Notes: generated by a model from the letters alone, not told the origin. 58,438 bases of DNA from Bacteroidales bacterium (GCA_017417385.1 JAFPZF010000028.1:1-58438); one strand, 5' to 3'; counted from the first letter of the stretch, positions 18,274 through 27,071 are shown. Numbers and translations are program-made.

Positions 18274-19608
18274 TCAGTTAAGATAAGCCTTACGGTCGAT
18301 CTTGCCGTTGAAGGTGCGCTTGATAGCGTTGACCTGTTCGTAGAGGAGTGGGACCTTGAAAGACTCGAGGCGTTCCTTGAGGAACATAGCGACACGGCGA
18401 CGGTCGAGGTAGTCGGAGAACTGCGAGACGTAGAGCAGTTTGAGGACAGTGCCTGCGAGAGGGTGAGGTGCAGGGATGCAGACACAGTCGGCAATCTCTT
18501 CCATCTGGAGAGCCACGTTCTCGACCTCGGTTGGAGAGACCTTGTAGCCGCCGACGTTGATGACGTCGCCTTCGCGTCCGCGGAGGTGGAGACAGCCATT
18601 GACATCGAAGATGCCGAGGTCGTTAGTGAAGATAGAAGTCTTACCGTTGTCGTCGCGGAGGATAGCAGCGGTAGACTCCGGGTCGCCTGCGTAGCCGAGC
18701 ATGAGCGTCTTGCCGGAGCAAACGATCTTACCCTCGGCAGTGATACGGATCTCGGCGTTCTTCATAGGCTTGCCGAGGCAGCCGGCGACGCAATTACCCT
18801 CGTTGAAGTTGTAGGTGGCGATGATGCCAGTCTCGGTAGAGGCGTAGGTGTTGAAGAGACGGGCGTTAGGGAGAATATTGCAGAGAGACTCCATGTCCGA
18901 CTGGGCGATAGCGGCAGCGCCGGTTTCGATAAACTCAATCTTAGAGGACAGGGAGGCGAACCTCCGCGAGCCGAGCTGGAGAATCATACGGATAGAAGTC
19001 GGGACGAGGAAGGTGGCGACGGGTCGGGACTCCTCGGCGATAGCGTCGAAGAAGACATTCATGTCCTTGAGTCCGTCTATAATCTTGACGGTTGCGCCGA
19101 CCATGAAAGTCGGGTACATCTTGGAGAGACTCCCGATATGGTTGAGAGGTCCGCAGATCAGGAAGGTGAGTTCGGGGTGGAAGCCGTGAGCCAGGACAAG
19201 ATTCTCGCCATTGGCGACGATAGTCGAGGCCGATATCATCACGCCCTTAGGTCGGCCGGTCGTGCCAGTCGTATAGAGGATGTCGGCAGTCCCGTCGGGG
19301 ATGTCGACATTAGAAAGCGACTCGGATACCTGAGCGAAGAGGGGTTCTGGGAAGTCCTTCTCAAGAGGTGCGGCGACGAGTCCGGCGTAGTGAACAGCGA
19401 GATACTCGATGACGGAGTCGGCGTCTGGGGTGGCACGGAAAGTGACGACACGCTTGCCGGACGCCCTCAGAGCCTCGGCGCGGCTAGAGACAGCCTGCCA
19501 GAGCTCGGCGTAGGAGAGGGAGCGCGAAGGCGTTATGACGGCTGTGGTGTCGGGTGACGTGGAGGCGAAGTGCTCGACGTAGGCCTCGAGAGTAGGGAGA
19601 GAGATCAT
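18274..19608 (-). CDS. AMP-forming acyl/aryl adenylating enzyme (ANL superfamily)
   Basis: 444 residues, somewhat short for the superfamily. Signature motifs: TTGTTGRPKG (113-122, ATP-binding loop), YASTETG (A5), LGIFDVNGCLHLRGREGD (A7-A8) and C-terminal FNGKIDRKAY containing the conserved lysine. By family it activates a carboxylate as an acyl-adenylate and loads it on a thiol. It overlaps by 4 bp the stop of a small ACP gene directly upstream, so the ACP is the likely acceptor. No ketosynthase or thioesterase is nearby, and the substrate cannot be read from sequence. Confidence 0.88.
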   Translation of the reverse strand: MISLPTLEAYVEHFASTSPDTTAVITPSRSLSYAELWQAVSSRAEALRASGKRVVTFRATPDADSVIEYLAVHYAGLVAAPLEKDFPEPLFAQVSESLSNVDIPDGTADILYTTGTTGRPKGVMISASTIVANGENLVLAHGFHPELTFLICGPLNHIGSLSKMYPTFMVGATVKIIDGLKDMNVFFDAIAEESRPVATFLVPTSIRMILQLGSRRFASLSSKIEFIETGAAAIAQSDMESLCNILPNARLFNTYASTETGIIATYNFNEGNCVAGCLGKPMKNAEIRITAEGKIVCSGKTLMLGYAGDPESTAAILRDDNGKTSIFTNDLGIFDVNGCLHLRGREGDVINVGGYKVSPTEVENVALQMEEIADCVCIPAPHPLAGTVLKLLYVSQFSDYLDRRRVAMFLKERLESFKVPLLYEQVNAIKRTFNGKIDRKAYLN

Positions 19609-19823
19609 GATAGCTTAGATTGAACGAGGTTAGTGATAGAGTCGAGATTGCGAAGGTTCTTAGGAGTCGCGTCGGAGGCGTCGAGAGAGATGTTGAACTC
19701 CTCGGAGAGGAGCATCAGCATAGTAGTGACGCCGAGGGAGTCGAGCTGGCTAAAGAGATAATCTTCCTCAATGTCGACCATTGGGAGTGCGGATTCGAGA
19801 ATAGACTTAATACGTTCCTTCAT
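19605..19823 (-). CDS. Acyl carrier protein
   Basis: 72 residues from the ATG at 19823; an upstream in-frame TTG would add ten residues and is less likely. The DSL motif (S29 as predicted phosphopantetheine site) lies in FSQLDSLGVTTMLMLLSEEF, followed by the short helical C-terminus typical of ACPs. Length is normal. The stop overlaps the ATG of the adenylating enzyme (ATGA), implying translational coupling and a dedicated carrier rather than the fatty-acid ACP. It is divergent from the PfkB gene. Confidence 0.85.
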   Translation of the reverse strand: MKERIKSILESALPMVDIEEDYLFSQLDSLGVTTMLMLLSEEFNISLDASDATPKNLRNLDSITNLVQSKLS

Positions 19824-19899
19824 AATGAAAAGAGATTCAAAACCATGAGACAAGGACTATAAAGAGTGTAAAACATAGTCCTTTGCAGCGTGAAATTAG

Positions 19900-19907
19900 T
19901 AACTTTG
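19900..19907 (+). promoter_or_regulatory. -7 box TAACTTTG of the PfkB-DEAD operon
   Basis: Exact TAnnTTTG match 23 bp before the ATG at 19931, in the divergent spacer with the ACP gene. Confidence 0.65.
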
Positions 19908-19930
19908 CGTCAAATAACGAAAAGAAAACG

Positions 19931-20914
19931 ATGGAGGCGAAGATATTAGGAGTCGGAAACGCGCTGGTGGACGTCCTGGTGAGGATACCGAGCGACGACA
20001 TGCTAAGCGAGTTTGGCCTGCCGAAGGGCAGCATGCAGTTGACAGACGAGAAGCAGCAGAGCGAAGTTTACGAGAGAGTAAAAGACATGAAGCCGCAGAT
20101 AGTCTGTGGCGGCAGTGCGGCGAACACCATCTGCGGTCTGAGCAAGCTCGGGATGAACACAGGGTTGATAGGCAAGATAGGGCCTAACGACCTCGGGAAG
20201 CTGTACAAGTCGGACCTCGAGGCCAACGGCGTGCACTCACACCTGCTCGGGTCGGAGACTCACACAGGCAGCTGCATATCTCTGATCACGCCGGACAGCG
20301 AGAGGACCATGGTGACGTGCCTCGGAGCGGCGGCAGAGCTTGCGGAGTCGGACATAGACGAGAGAGTGTTCGACGGGTACACCCATCTCTACGTCGAGGG
20401 TTACCTCGTCCAGAATCCGGGCTTGATAGAGAAGCTGTATGACATAGCGAAGAAGAAGGGCATGAGGACCATGATAGACTTGGCGAGCTACAATGTCGTC
20501 GAGGCAAACATCGAGTTCCTGCAGCACCTGATAGGCAAGTATGTCGATGTCGTCTTTGCGAACGAGGAGGAGGCTACGGCGTTCACGGCGGCAGAGGATG
20601 TCGATGCGCTGAACATGATGAACGAGTATGCAGACTGTGTCGTCTTGAAGCAGGGACGCAGGGGAAGCCTCGTAAAAGTCGGGGACGAGATAGTAAGAGT
20701 CGGCATCGTCAATGCGAACAGCATAGACACGACTGGAGCGGGCGACCTGTATGCAGCAGGGTTCATCTACGGACAGGCTCAGGGATATAGTGCACAGAAG
20801 TGTGCAGAGATAGGAGCAGTCACGTCGGGCAACGTCATAGAGATCGTAGGTACCAAGATGGACGCACAGCGGTGGGCGAACATACGCAGTAAGATCAAGC
20901 ACATAACACAGTAG
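19931..20914 (+). CDS. PfkB-family carbohydrate/nucleoside kinase
   Basis: 327 residues from the ATG at 19931, downstream of the -7 box. PfkB fold: N-terminal VGNALVDVLV and GGSAANT, C-terminal TTGAGD with the catalytic Asp at about 272. Similar Bacteroidales proteins are annotated as adenosine kinase-like; ribose-type sugars are alternatives. It phosphorylates a small substrate with ATP in the cytoplasm. A DEAD-box helicase gene starts 3 bp after its stop, an apparent operon with no obvious metabolic link. Confidence 0.9.
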   Translation: MEAKILGVGNALVDVLVRIPSDDMLSEFGLPKGSMQLTDEKQQSEVYERVKDMKPQIVCGGSAANTICGLSKLGMNTGLIGKIGPNDLGKLYKSDLEANGVHSHLLGSETHTGSCISLITPDSERTMVTCLGAAAELAESDIDERVFDGYTHLYVEGYLVQNPGLIEKLYDIAKKKGMRTMIDLASYNVVEANIEFLQHLIGKYVDVVFANEEEATAFTAAEDVDALNMMNEYADCVVLKQGRRGSLVKVGDEIVRVGIVNANSIDTTGAGDLYAAGFIYGQAQGYSAQKCAEIGAVTSGNVIEIVGTKMDAQRWANIRSKIKHITQ

Positions 20915-20917
20915 GCG

Positions 20918-22114
20918 ATGAAGTTTGAGCAGATAGGTCTTGAGCCGCAGGTCGCGCGGAACGTAAGCGATATGGGCTTTCGTCGTGCGACGGACATACA
21001 GTATAAGGCTATCCCACACATACTCGACGGCGAGGACATCATGGCGATAGCCCAGACAGGTACGGGCAAGACTGCTGCGTTCGCAATACCGGCGGTCTGC
21101 AACCTGATGAGGAGGAGCAGGCCGAGGGACTATAAGGGCGTCCGATGCATCGTCATGGAGCCGACGCATGAGCTTGCGGCACAGGTGGCTGATGTCTTCA
21201 GGCAGCTCGTGAAGGGCACGGGAGTGTCAGTCGTCGCGATATATGGAGGAGTAGCACAGGACAATCAGATAGCCCTCTTGAAGGGCGAGGCCGATATCAT
21301 CGTTGCGACGCCAGGGCGCATGTTTGACCTGTCGGCTCAGGGGCACCTCGAAGTATACAAGGCCGAGATACTGATAGTCGATGAGGCGGACCAGATGTTG
21401 GCTCTCGGGTTCTACAACGACATAGAGCAGCTCGTCAGGCGACTCCCGAGGAGGAGGCAGACCTTGTTCTTTTCGGCGACCATAGACGCGAAGATCAAGG
21501 AGCTCGCGTACTCTCTCGTGTATAAGGCCGTCAGGATAGAGATGAGCCGGAACAAGGTCGCGAAGAACGTCACGCACCAGATATTGCCAGTCTGCAAGGA
21601 CGAGAAGAGATTCTATCTCGAGAGGATAGCGACAGAGAATCCCGAGGGGCACATAATGGTCTTTGTCCGCACGAAAGTCAGGGCTGAGCGAGTCAAGGCA
21701 GCGATGGACAGAGTCGGTGTCAAGTCAGCATTCCTGCATGGAGGATTGACCCAGAAGGAGAGGACCGCGGCACTTGACAAGTTCAGGAGCGGTGATGTGC
21801 AGATGATAATCACGACAGACGTCGCGGCGCGAGGAATAGACATCCCGCAGGTAGACTTCGTCGTCAACTATGACGTCCCCGAGGAGGCCGAGAACTACGT
21901 CCACAGAGTCGGAAGAACAGGTCGAGGGATGGCGAAGGGATATGCGCTCACATTGGCGGACGACGAGGAGAAAGAGCTCGTCGATGCGATAGAGAAGTAC
22001 ATGGGAGAGAGCATATCGCTGCTGAAGATGGAGAAGGAGGAGCGGGAGGCGACGGTAGACCTCTCGAAAGACGGGAAGGATGATTGGCGGAGCCTGTTGA
22101 AAGACGACGACTAA
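20918..22114 (+). CDS. DEAD-box RNA helicase (RhlE-like)
   Basis: 398 residues. Motifs in order: Q motif near Q28, Walker A AQTGTGKT 45-52, PTHELA 82-87, TPGR 131-134, DEAD 155-158, SAT 186-188, ARGIDIP, HRVGRTGR. A short charged C-terminal tail (KDGKDDWRSLLKDDD) follows. By family it is an RNA-dependent ATPase that remodels RNA in ribosome assembly, decay or cold adaptation. It is co-transcribed with the PfkB kinase and followed by a palindromic repeat and a strong terminator. Confidence 0.93.
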   Translation: MKFEQIGLEPQVARNVSDMGFRRATDIQYKAIPHILDGEDIMAIAQTGTGKTAAFAIPAVCNLMRRSRPRDYKGVRCIVMEPTHELAAQVADVFRQLVKGTGVSVVAIYGGVAQDNQIALLKGEADIIVATPGRMFDLSAQGHLEVYKAEILIVDEADQMLALGFYNDIEQLVRRLPRRRQTLFFSATIDAKIKELAYSLVYKAVRIEMSRNKVAKNVTHQILPVCKDEKRFYLERIATENPEGHIMVFVRTKVRAERVKAAMDRVGVKSAFLHGGLTQKERTAALDKFRSGDVQMIITTDVAARGIDIPQVDFVVNYDVPEEAENYVHRVGRTGRGMAKGYALTLADDEEKELVDAIEKYMGESISLLKMEKEEREATVDLSKDGKDDWRSLLKDDD

Positions 22115-22118
22115 AGAC

Positions 22119-22136
22119 AGGAACTTCTAGAAGCCC
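22119..22136. repeat. Palindromic GGAACTTCTAGAAGCCC element
   Basis: Near-perfect palindrome centred on TTCTAGAA, 4 bp after the DEAD-helicase stop. It is the compact form of the terminal sequence found at 37441, 39684, 41561, 44763, 49886 and 56278. Confidence 0.6.
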
Positions 22137-22144
22137 ACAGTAAT

Positions 22145-22185
22145 AAAAGGCGGAGAGGAGCGAGGAGCTTCTCTCCGCCTTTTTT
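22145..22185. terminator. Strong intrinsic terminator, convergent genes
   Basis: Stem AAAGGCGGAGAG / CTCTCCGCCTTT followed by a T tract on the plus strand. The minus strand reads CTTTTATTACT after the stem, so the TPM operon may also use it. Confidence 0.85.
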
Positions 22186-22222
22186 AGATGCCATAAGCAG
22201 GGGGCGGGGGCAATAGAGGCAA

Positions 22223-23287
22223 TCACCAGGAGGAGCCGCCGCCACCACCGCCGGACCTACCACCACGGAAACCGCCGAAGCCGCCCGACCTGCGGGAAGA
22301 GCTACGGGAAGAACTGCGGGAGGAGGAGCGATAGCGGGAGTAGTGGCCCGAGGAGTAGCCGCCAGAGTAGCTGCTGGAGAAAGAGACCTTGCTCGGGTAG
22401 CGGTTCCATAGCTGGATCTCCTTAGGGACAATATCGTCGAAGAAGGAAGGAATCCAGAGTGCGATGAGACGCCGATAGCCGTAGACCAGACATACGCCGA
22501 GGAGGAGCAGAGAGCCCATCTCCTTCTTACCCATGTCGACACGTTTGTGGACAATGTAGCCCACGAGGAGCGGAATCACGAGGAAGAAAAAGAGGAAGAC
22601 ACACCAGTCGTCGGCGCCCCATTCCCTGTGCACGTTAGAATGGAGGGAGTGGTCGTGGGAGCGTAGGGACTCGTATTCCGGGTAGATGGCACGGATGATA
22701 CCCTTGACACCGGCGACGATGCCGACGGGGTAGTCGCCCGCCATGAAGAAGGGGAGCATATCGTCTCGGGTGATATGATTGCAGGTGATGTCTGGGAGGA
22801 ACGGTTCGACGCCGTAGCCCGTCGTGATAAAGACCTGGCCGTTGGACTCGGATGTCTTAGGCTTGACGAGGAGGAGGACGCCGTTGTTGGCGTCAGCGTG
22901 GCCGATACCCCACAGTTCGAAGAGGTGGTGAGAGTACTCGGCGGGCTCGTGGCCGAAGAGAGAGGGGAGCGTCACGACGCAGATCTGAAACGTCGTAGAG
23001 TCGTCGAAGGCGACGAGACGGCCTTCGAGAGCCTTGACAACACTATCCGGCATAAGAGATGCGAAGTCGTTGACAAGGCGTGGAGGGGAGGGCGTGACCG
23101 GGTAGTCGCCGTCGTAGGTAGCATTGCGGAGGACAGGCTCGCCGGGGGCATAGCCACTGTAGTTAACATAGTCGGGACTTAGAGTGACGACCGAGTCCGT
23201 CTCGACCTGAGCAAAGGCGAGACAGTGCGAGACGAGGAGAGCCAGCAGTAGCAGAGAGCCAGAGAGCTTCGGGATATATATTCTCAT
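22223..23287 (-). CDS. TPM-domain (TLP18.3/Psb32/MOLO-1) membrane protein
   Basis: 354 residues. Signal peptide (LLLLALLVSHCLAFAQ), then a TPM domain at about 65-205 (LVNDFASLMPDSVVKALE, TFQICVVTLPSL, DANNGVLLLV, ITTGYGVEPFLPD), two membrane segments near 230-275, and a Ser/Arg/Gly-rich tail ending GGGGGGSSW as is typical of YgcG-type proteins. The family's role is uncertain; some members have phosphatase or photosystem-repair activity. It follows a secreted hypothetical gene by 18 bp on the same strand, so the two are probably co-transcribed. Confidence 0.88.
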   Translation of the reverse strand: MRIYIPKLSGSLLLLALLVSHCLAFAQVETDSVVTLSPDYVNYSGYAPGEPVLRNATYDGDYPVTPSPPRLVNDFASLMPDSVVKALEGRLVAFDDSTTFQICVVTLPSLFGHEPAEYSHHLFELWGIGHADANNGVLLLVKPKTSESNGQVFITTGYGVEPFLPDITCNHITRDDMLPFFMAGDYPVGIVAGVKGIIRAIYPEYESLRSHDHSLHSNVHREWGADDWCVFLFFFLVIPLLVGYIVHKRVDMGKKEMGSLLLLGVCLVYGYRRLIALWIPSFFDDIVPKEIQLWNRYPSKVSFSSSYSGGYSSGHYSRYRSSSRSSSRSSSRRSGGFGGFRGGRSGGGGGGSSW

Positions 23288-23305
23288 AGCCTTAGGAGAT
23301 GAGAG

Positions 23306-24460
23306 CTATTTAAGAGATAGCTTGAGCCAGTGGAAGGAGGGTGTGAACGGCTTGCCGAGCTTAGAGATAGCCGCCTTAGCGTCGGAATCTGAGACAGGCT
23401 CGGCGATATCACTTTCGAACTTGTCGGAGAAGTCAGAGCCGAAGCGGGAGAATTTCTCTGGGAGGAGCCTTGAGTTGTCGAAGTCGTAGAGGTTGACGGC
23501 GACGATACGATCCGTCGTTCGGCTATCGTGGAGGAAGAAGTAGTCGTGCTCGACGCCCTCGCCCTCTATGCCGCCGAAGCTACAGACGGCGCCGTGGTAG
23601 AAAGCAATGTCGCGGTCGAACTGCGACTGATTCGTCGAGAAGCCGATGAGGCTGAAGTAGGCGCGAGACTCAGTCAGTCCGGCAGTATAGACGTTGAGGA
23701 ACGACTTGTCGGCAGTGCGGACGGCAAACTCAGGACACTTATCCCCGTCAATGTCGATGAGCGAGAGTTCGAGAGGCAAGTCGGAGGGGAAGCCAGACAG
23801 TTTGCCAGAGCGCACCAAGTCAGTAGCGAGGTCCTCGATGAAGACGTGACTAAAGACAGGTTTCATGCCGTCCCAGGAGAAGACGTGGTCCATGTAGACA
23901 TAGCAGCCGCGGAGAAGTTCGTGGACTATGAGGTTCTTGCCATGGCGAGGGAGCTCGAAGTAGAAAGCCTGTGCGAGAGGGGAGGCGGAGAAGAGACCTG
24001 CGAGAGACTTCTCTGGGGAGAGAGACTCGGAGGCTGCGTCGTAGTCGTAGAAGGCGCAGAATGACAGCGGGGCCTCGTAGTCTGGGTCTCGGAAGGCGAT
24101 AGCGAAGAGGCGGTGACCATTGGAGCGGCGCCATACGCAGGCAGAGACAGAGATGCCGTCGCTCTCGGGGCTGTCGAGGTTATAGAAAGCGTAGCCGTTC
24201 TTAGCGTCGAGGATGCGGGAGAGACCATTGTCCTCATCCTTTTTAAGCTGGGCAGGGGAGAGAGTCTTAGCGTCGAGGAGACTAGAAACCTCGGCTGTCT
24301 GCCAGGCGCCATTGAAGGCGGTGACGAGAGAAGTGATGTCGGCGGCTTTGACGCCGGAGATAGACTTGGAAGTCCAGCTGGACTTGATTGCAGACAGATT
24401 GGTCTTGGCCTGAGCGAGCGAGCACAGGAACGCCATTGCGATTAAAAGAAGATGTTTCAT
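23306..24460 (-). CDS. Secreted protein of unknown function
   Basis: 384 residues with a clear signal peptide (MKHLLLIAMAFLCSLAQA). I do not recognise the family. A segment LSLIDIDGDKCPEFAVRTAD resembles FG-GAP/VCBS-like calcium-binding loops found in proteins that report an external state, but only one copy is evident. It lies upstream of the TPM gene with an 18-bp gap, so both may act in the envelope. It is divergent from the broken gene at 24546. Confidence 0.7.
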   Translation of the reverse strand: MKHLLLIAMAFLCSLAQAKTNLSAIKSSWTSKSISGVKAADITSLVTAFNGAWQTAEVSSLLDAKTLSPAQLKKDEDNGLSRILDAKNGYAFYNLDSPESDGISVSACVWRRSNGHRLFAIAFRDPDYEAPLSFCAFYDYDAASESLSPEKSLAGLFSASPLAQAFYFELPRHGKNLIVHELLRGCYVYMDHVFSWDGMKPVFSHVFIEDLATDLVRSGKLSGFPSDLPLELSLIDIDGDKCPEFAVRTADKSFLNVYTAGLTESRAYFSLIGFSTNQSQFDRDIAFYHGAVCSFGGIEGEGVEHDYFFLHDSRTTDRIVAVNLYDFDNSRLLPEKFSRFGSDFSDKFESDIAEPVSDSDAKAAISKLGKPFTPSFHWLKLSLK

Positions 24461-24493
24461 AGCGGTAACTTAATAATATAGTCGTAAAGTTAG

Positions 24494-24501
24494 TACATTT
24501 G
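24494..24501 (+). promoter_or_regulatory. -7 box TACATTTG
   Basis: Exact TAnnTTTG match 44 bp before the ATG at 24546. It rules out the in-frame GTG at 24501 as start because it precedes the expected transcript. Confidence 0.6.
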
Positions 24502-24545
24502 TGAAAAATACAATCCAAAAAGAAGAAAGACAACAATTAAAGGCT

Positions 24546-25100
24546 ATGAGAAGAGTGATGGCATTAGTAGTGGCGGCGATAGTATGCGTCGGCATGAGTG
24601 GGCAGGACACCAAGGAGGCTCGGGAGAGAGTCTCGGAGATCAGGAAGATGTACAGCGAGGCGAAGACCATGTCTAGCGAGAACGTCAAGCATGACGAGAC
24701 GCGGGACGACCTCGAGATCAGCGTCAGGCAGAACGTGCCGGGGATCGGGTATCAGAAGATGAGCATAAGGATGTATTATCAACCGGGAGAGTTCGACAAC
24801 GACAGGTGAGTGGCGGACTACTATCCGTACTTGATAACGGCGAAGTACAACGTCGCGGCTCGGGACTTCTATGAGGAGTACCTATATGACATGACGGAGC
24901 ACGAGCTCGTCTTCGTATTCAGGAAGTTCACAGACGTGGACGGGACTCCGACAGAGGTCAGATATTACTGGGGGAAAGACGGGAAGATAGTGCACAAGGC
25001 GCTCAAGGGGAAGAACGAGGGGCTCGGCGAGGATGACATGCAGAAGCGCGGACAGGGCCTTGTCGGGGTGATGAACGGGATAGTAAACTCCGACATGTAG
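24546..25100 (+). pseudogene. Secreted protein gene interrupted by in-frame TGA
   Basis: The frame from ATG 24546 encodes a signal peptide (MRRVMALVVAAIVCVGMSGQ) and a soluble domain, hits TGA at 24807-24809 (after GEFDNDR), and continues in the same frame without a shift for 96 more sense codons to TAG at 25100 (VADYYPYLITAKYNVAARDF...). Both halves have matching codon use and the second lacks a start context. Read through, it would be about 184 residues, family unknown. A single TGG-to-TGA change would explain it; sequencing error or recoding are alternatives. Promoter and terminator are intact. Confidence 0.75.
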
Positions 25101-25137
25101 GGGCAGACGAAAGCAGTAGTTCACGGGACAAAAAAAT

Positions 25138-25170
25138 AACCGCACTCTATGTCGCATAGGGTGCGGTTTT
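25138..25170 (+). terminator. Intrinsic terminator
   Basis: A long stem pairing AACCGCACTCTATG with CATAGGGTGCGGTT, loop TCG, followed by TTTC. It lies 37 bp after the stop of the interrupted gene. Confidence 0.8.
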
Positions 25171-25637
25171 CACGCTTCATCTGTTGTCTATATAGTCTGT
25201 GCGTTATGTTCGCAACGTTTTTACATTTGCAAAGTAAATATGATAGCAGAGCAGATGCAAGTCTAAAGTGAGTAAGATGGCATCGTGAGTGGCAAAAGTG
25301 CGGGAAACAGGGGTGAAAGTTTCAAATGAGGGGTGAAAAGCCCAGAAAACATCAAAGGTGGGGCGAAAACAATTAGCAATGAGCAATTAGGAATTAGCAA
25401 TTACGAAATAGGAATGAAGGAAGCAAATGGCGGATTAACGAGAGCCGTGAAGTTAACATAAGAGGTGGTTAGGTCTAATACAAGTCTAACCCAATGAGCA
25501 ATTAGCAATGAGAAATGGATCTGGGGGACAGGCGGAGTGAGCGGGCCAACACGGGGAGGAAGATAGGGCGTTTTTGAAACAGAGGGAGGGGAGGCATCGT
25601 ATACATTAGTATATTCTCACGATAAAACCATCTGCGT
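25171..25637. other. Intergenic region with repeats, no gene seen
   Basis: 467 bp. It contains a GGTGAAAGTTTCAAATGAGG-type purine-rich stretch around 25310-25340, the AATTAGCAATGAGCAATTAG repeat at 25370-25412, and copy 2 of the GAAGTTAACATAAGAG repeat at 25449-25493. No ORF with a plausible start was found. Confidence 0.5.
25449..25493 (+). repeat. Dispersed repeat GAAGTTAACATAAGAG...TCTAACCCA, copy 2
   Basis: Matches 18083-18126 over its whole length with few differences. AATTAGCAATGAG-type repeats flank it, as they do copy 1. Confidence 0.7.
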
Positions 25638-26201
25638 ATGACAGGAACAGAGGGCGAGGCGGACACGCTGCTCATGATGGCAGACACGCCACAGTACGCG
25701 AACATGGTATGCACACTCCTCTCGAAGGAGGGCATAGCATACGAGACGAAGATGATGACCGAGCAGCCGATAGGCTCCATCTTCGGGCAGAGTTGTTGTG
25801 TCGAGATATACGTCAGGGAGCAAGACTACGACAGGGCGGTCGAGGTGTGCGAAGCCGCCAAGGAGGGGGTTGGAAAGGCTGACGTGGAGGAAGAGGCCAG
25901 GGCGGCTGCAGAGTGCACCGGAGTGTGTTGCCCGAAATGCAAGAGCCATAATGTCAAAGCGATACATCTAAATTCCAAGGTCTACTTTGTTGTCCTCTTC
26001 TTGGGAGTCATAGCATTCATTGTGAAAAGGATAGTACCTTTCTTCAAAGACATGTCGTTCGGAGTTTTTTTCATATTCATGGTTGTAGCTTTTATCGTAG
26101 CGACAGTCATATTCACCAATAAGCGGAGACTGTTTAGTTGCAACGAATGCGGCGAGGAGTTCTATGTCGACGACGAGGAAGAGGGAAAAGAAAGGGAGTG
26201 A
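25638..26201 (+). CDS. DUF2007-type protein with zinc ribbon and two membrane segments
   Basis: 187 residues. The N-terminal 75 residues look like DUF2007 ([40 protein letters not shown]), a small ferredoxin-like fold called a putative signal-transducing domain. A split zinc ribbon follows (CPKCKSHN near 103, CNECGEEF near 171) with two hydrophobic segments between its halves ([28 protein letters not shown]). An acidic tail ends the protein. Probably an inner-membrane protein with cytoplasmic ends; specific function unknown. The pdxJ promoter starts 20 bp downstream, so the two are separately promoted. Confidence 0.75.
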   Translation: MTGTEGEADTLLMMADTPQYANMVCTLLSKEGIAYETKMMTEQPIGSIFGQSCCVEIYVREQDYDRAVEVCEAAKEGVGKADVEEEARAAAECTGVCCPKCKSHNVKAIHLNSKVYFVVLFLGVIAFIVKRIVPFFKDMSFGVFFIFMVVAFIVATVIFTNKRRLFSCNECGEEFYVDDEEEGKERE

Positions 26202-26220
26202 GATAGTCGGAAGAAATCGT

Positions 26221-26228
26221 TACCTTTG
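26221..26228 (+). promoter_or_regulatory. -7 box TACCTTTG of pdxJ
   Basis: Exact TAnnTTTG match 25 bp before the pdxJ ATG at 26254. It argues against the upstream in-frame start inside the preceding gene. Confidence 0.65.
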
Positions 26229-26253
26229 CAGTGGAAAACACAAACACAGAGAG

Positions 26254-26976
26254 ATGACAAACTTAAGTGTCAACATCAACAAGATAGCAACGCTGAGGAA
26301 TGCGCGAGGCGGGAACACACCGGACGTGTGCAAGTCGGCGACAGACATACAGAAGTTTGGTGCAGAGGGAATTACAGTACATCCGAGGCCAGACGAGAGA
26401 CACATCAGGTATCAGGATGTCCTGAACCTCAAGCCGATAGTTTCGACAGAGTTCAACATAGAGGGATATCCGTCGGAGCGGTTCATGGAGCTCGTCTTGA
26501 CGGTGAAGCCGACTCAGGTGACGTTGGTGCCGGATGCGCCAGACGCGTTGACGAGCAGTGCTGGGTGGAACACCATCAAGCATCAGGCGGAGCTGACGGA
26601 GATAGTCGGCCGATTGTCGGAAGCCGGGATAAGGACCTCGATATTCGTAGATCCGGACGTCAACATGGTGGAGGCAGCGGCGAAGACTGGAACAGACAGG
26701 GTCGAGTTGTACACCGAGCCATACGCGTCGGGGTATGAGAAAGACAGGGAGGCGGCGGTCGCGCCATACGTGCAGGCGGCATTGGCGGCTAGGAACATAG
26801 GACTCTCGGTGAATGCGGGTCATGACCTGAGCCTCGTAAACCTCGAGTACTTCCTCGACAAGATACCGTTCGTCAAAGAAGTGTCGATAGGTCATCAGTT
26901 GATATGCGACGCGCTGTATCTCGGCATGGAGGAGACTGTCGGCAGGTACCTGGCCATCTGCAAGAAGGCGAGGTAG
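26254..26976 (+). CDS. pdxJ: Pyridoxine 5'-phosphate synthase
   Basis: 240 residues, the usual PdxJ length. TIM-barrel protein with PdxJ signatures: N-terminal [51 protein letters not shown] and [11 protein letters not shown]. It condenses 1-deoxy-D-xylulose 5-phosphate with 3-amino-2-oxopropyl phosphate to form pyridoxine 5'-phosphate in the DXP-dependent vitamin B6 pathway. The start follows its own -7 box. No other B6 gene is in the window. A 78-base purine-only tract follows immediately. Confidence 0.97.
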   Translation: MTNLSVNINKIATLRNARGGNTPDVCKSATDIQKFGAEGITVHPRPDERHIRYQDVLNLKPIVSTEFNIEGYPSERFMELVLTVKPTQVTLVPDAPDALTSSAGWNTIKHQAELTEIVGRLSEAGIRTSIFVDPDVNMVEAAAKTGTDRVELYTEPYASGYEKDREAAVAPYVQAALAARNIGLSVNAGHDLSLVNLEYFLDKIPFVKEVSIGHQLICDALYLGMEETVGRYLAICKKAR

Positions 26977-27052
26977 AAGGGGAAGGGAAGAGAAGGAAAG
27001 GAGAGAAGGAAAGGGGAGAGAAGGGAAGAAGGGGAGAAGGAAGGGAAGGAAG
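26975..27052 (+). repeat. 78-base purine-only tract
   Basis: Uninterrupted A/G sequence built from GGGAAG/GAGAAGG words between the pdxJ stop and the next gene. Similar tracts follow other genes near 28264-28291, 31297-31325, 46331-46386 and 48889-48953. Confidence 0.85.
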
Positions 27053-27071
27053 TGTCAAGAGCGTAAGCAGA

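Noticed and set aside
18250-19557. Plus-strand 435-codon frame opposite the adenylating enzyme
   Set aside because: The minus frame has all ANL motifs; the plus frame is D/E/V/G-rich filler.
24810-25100. Separate gene starting at GTG 24810
   Set aside because: It begins directly after a TGA in the same frame, has no ribosome-binding context, and continues the upstream domain; an interrupted gene is simpler.
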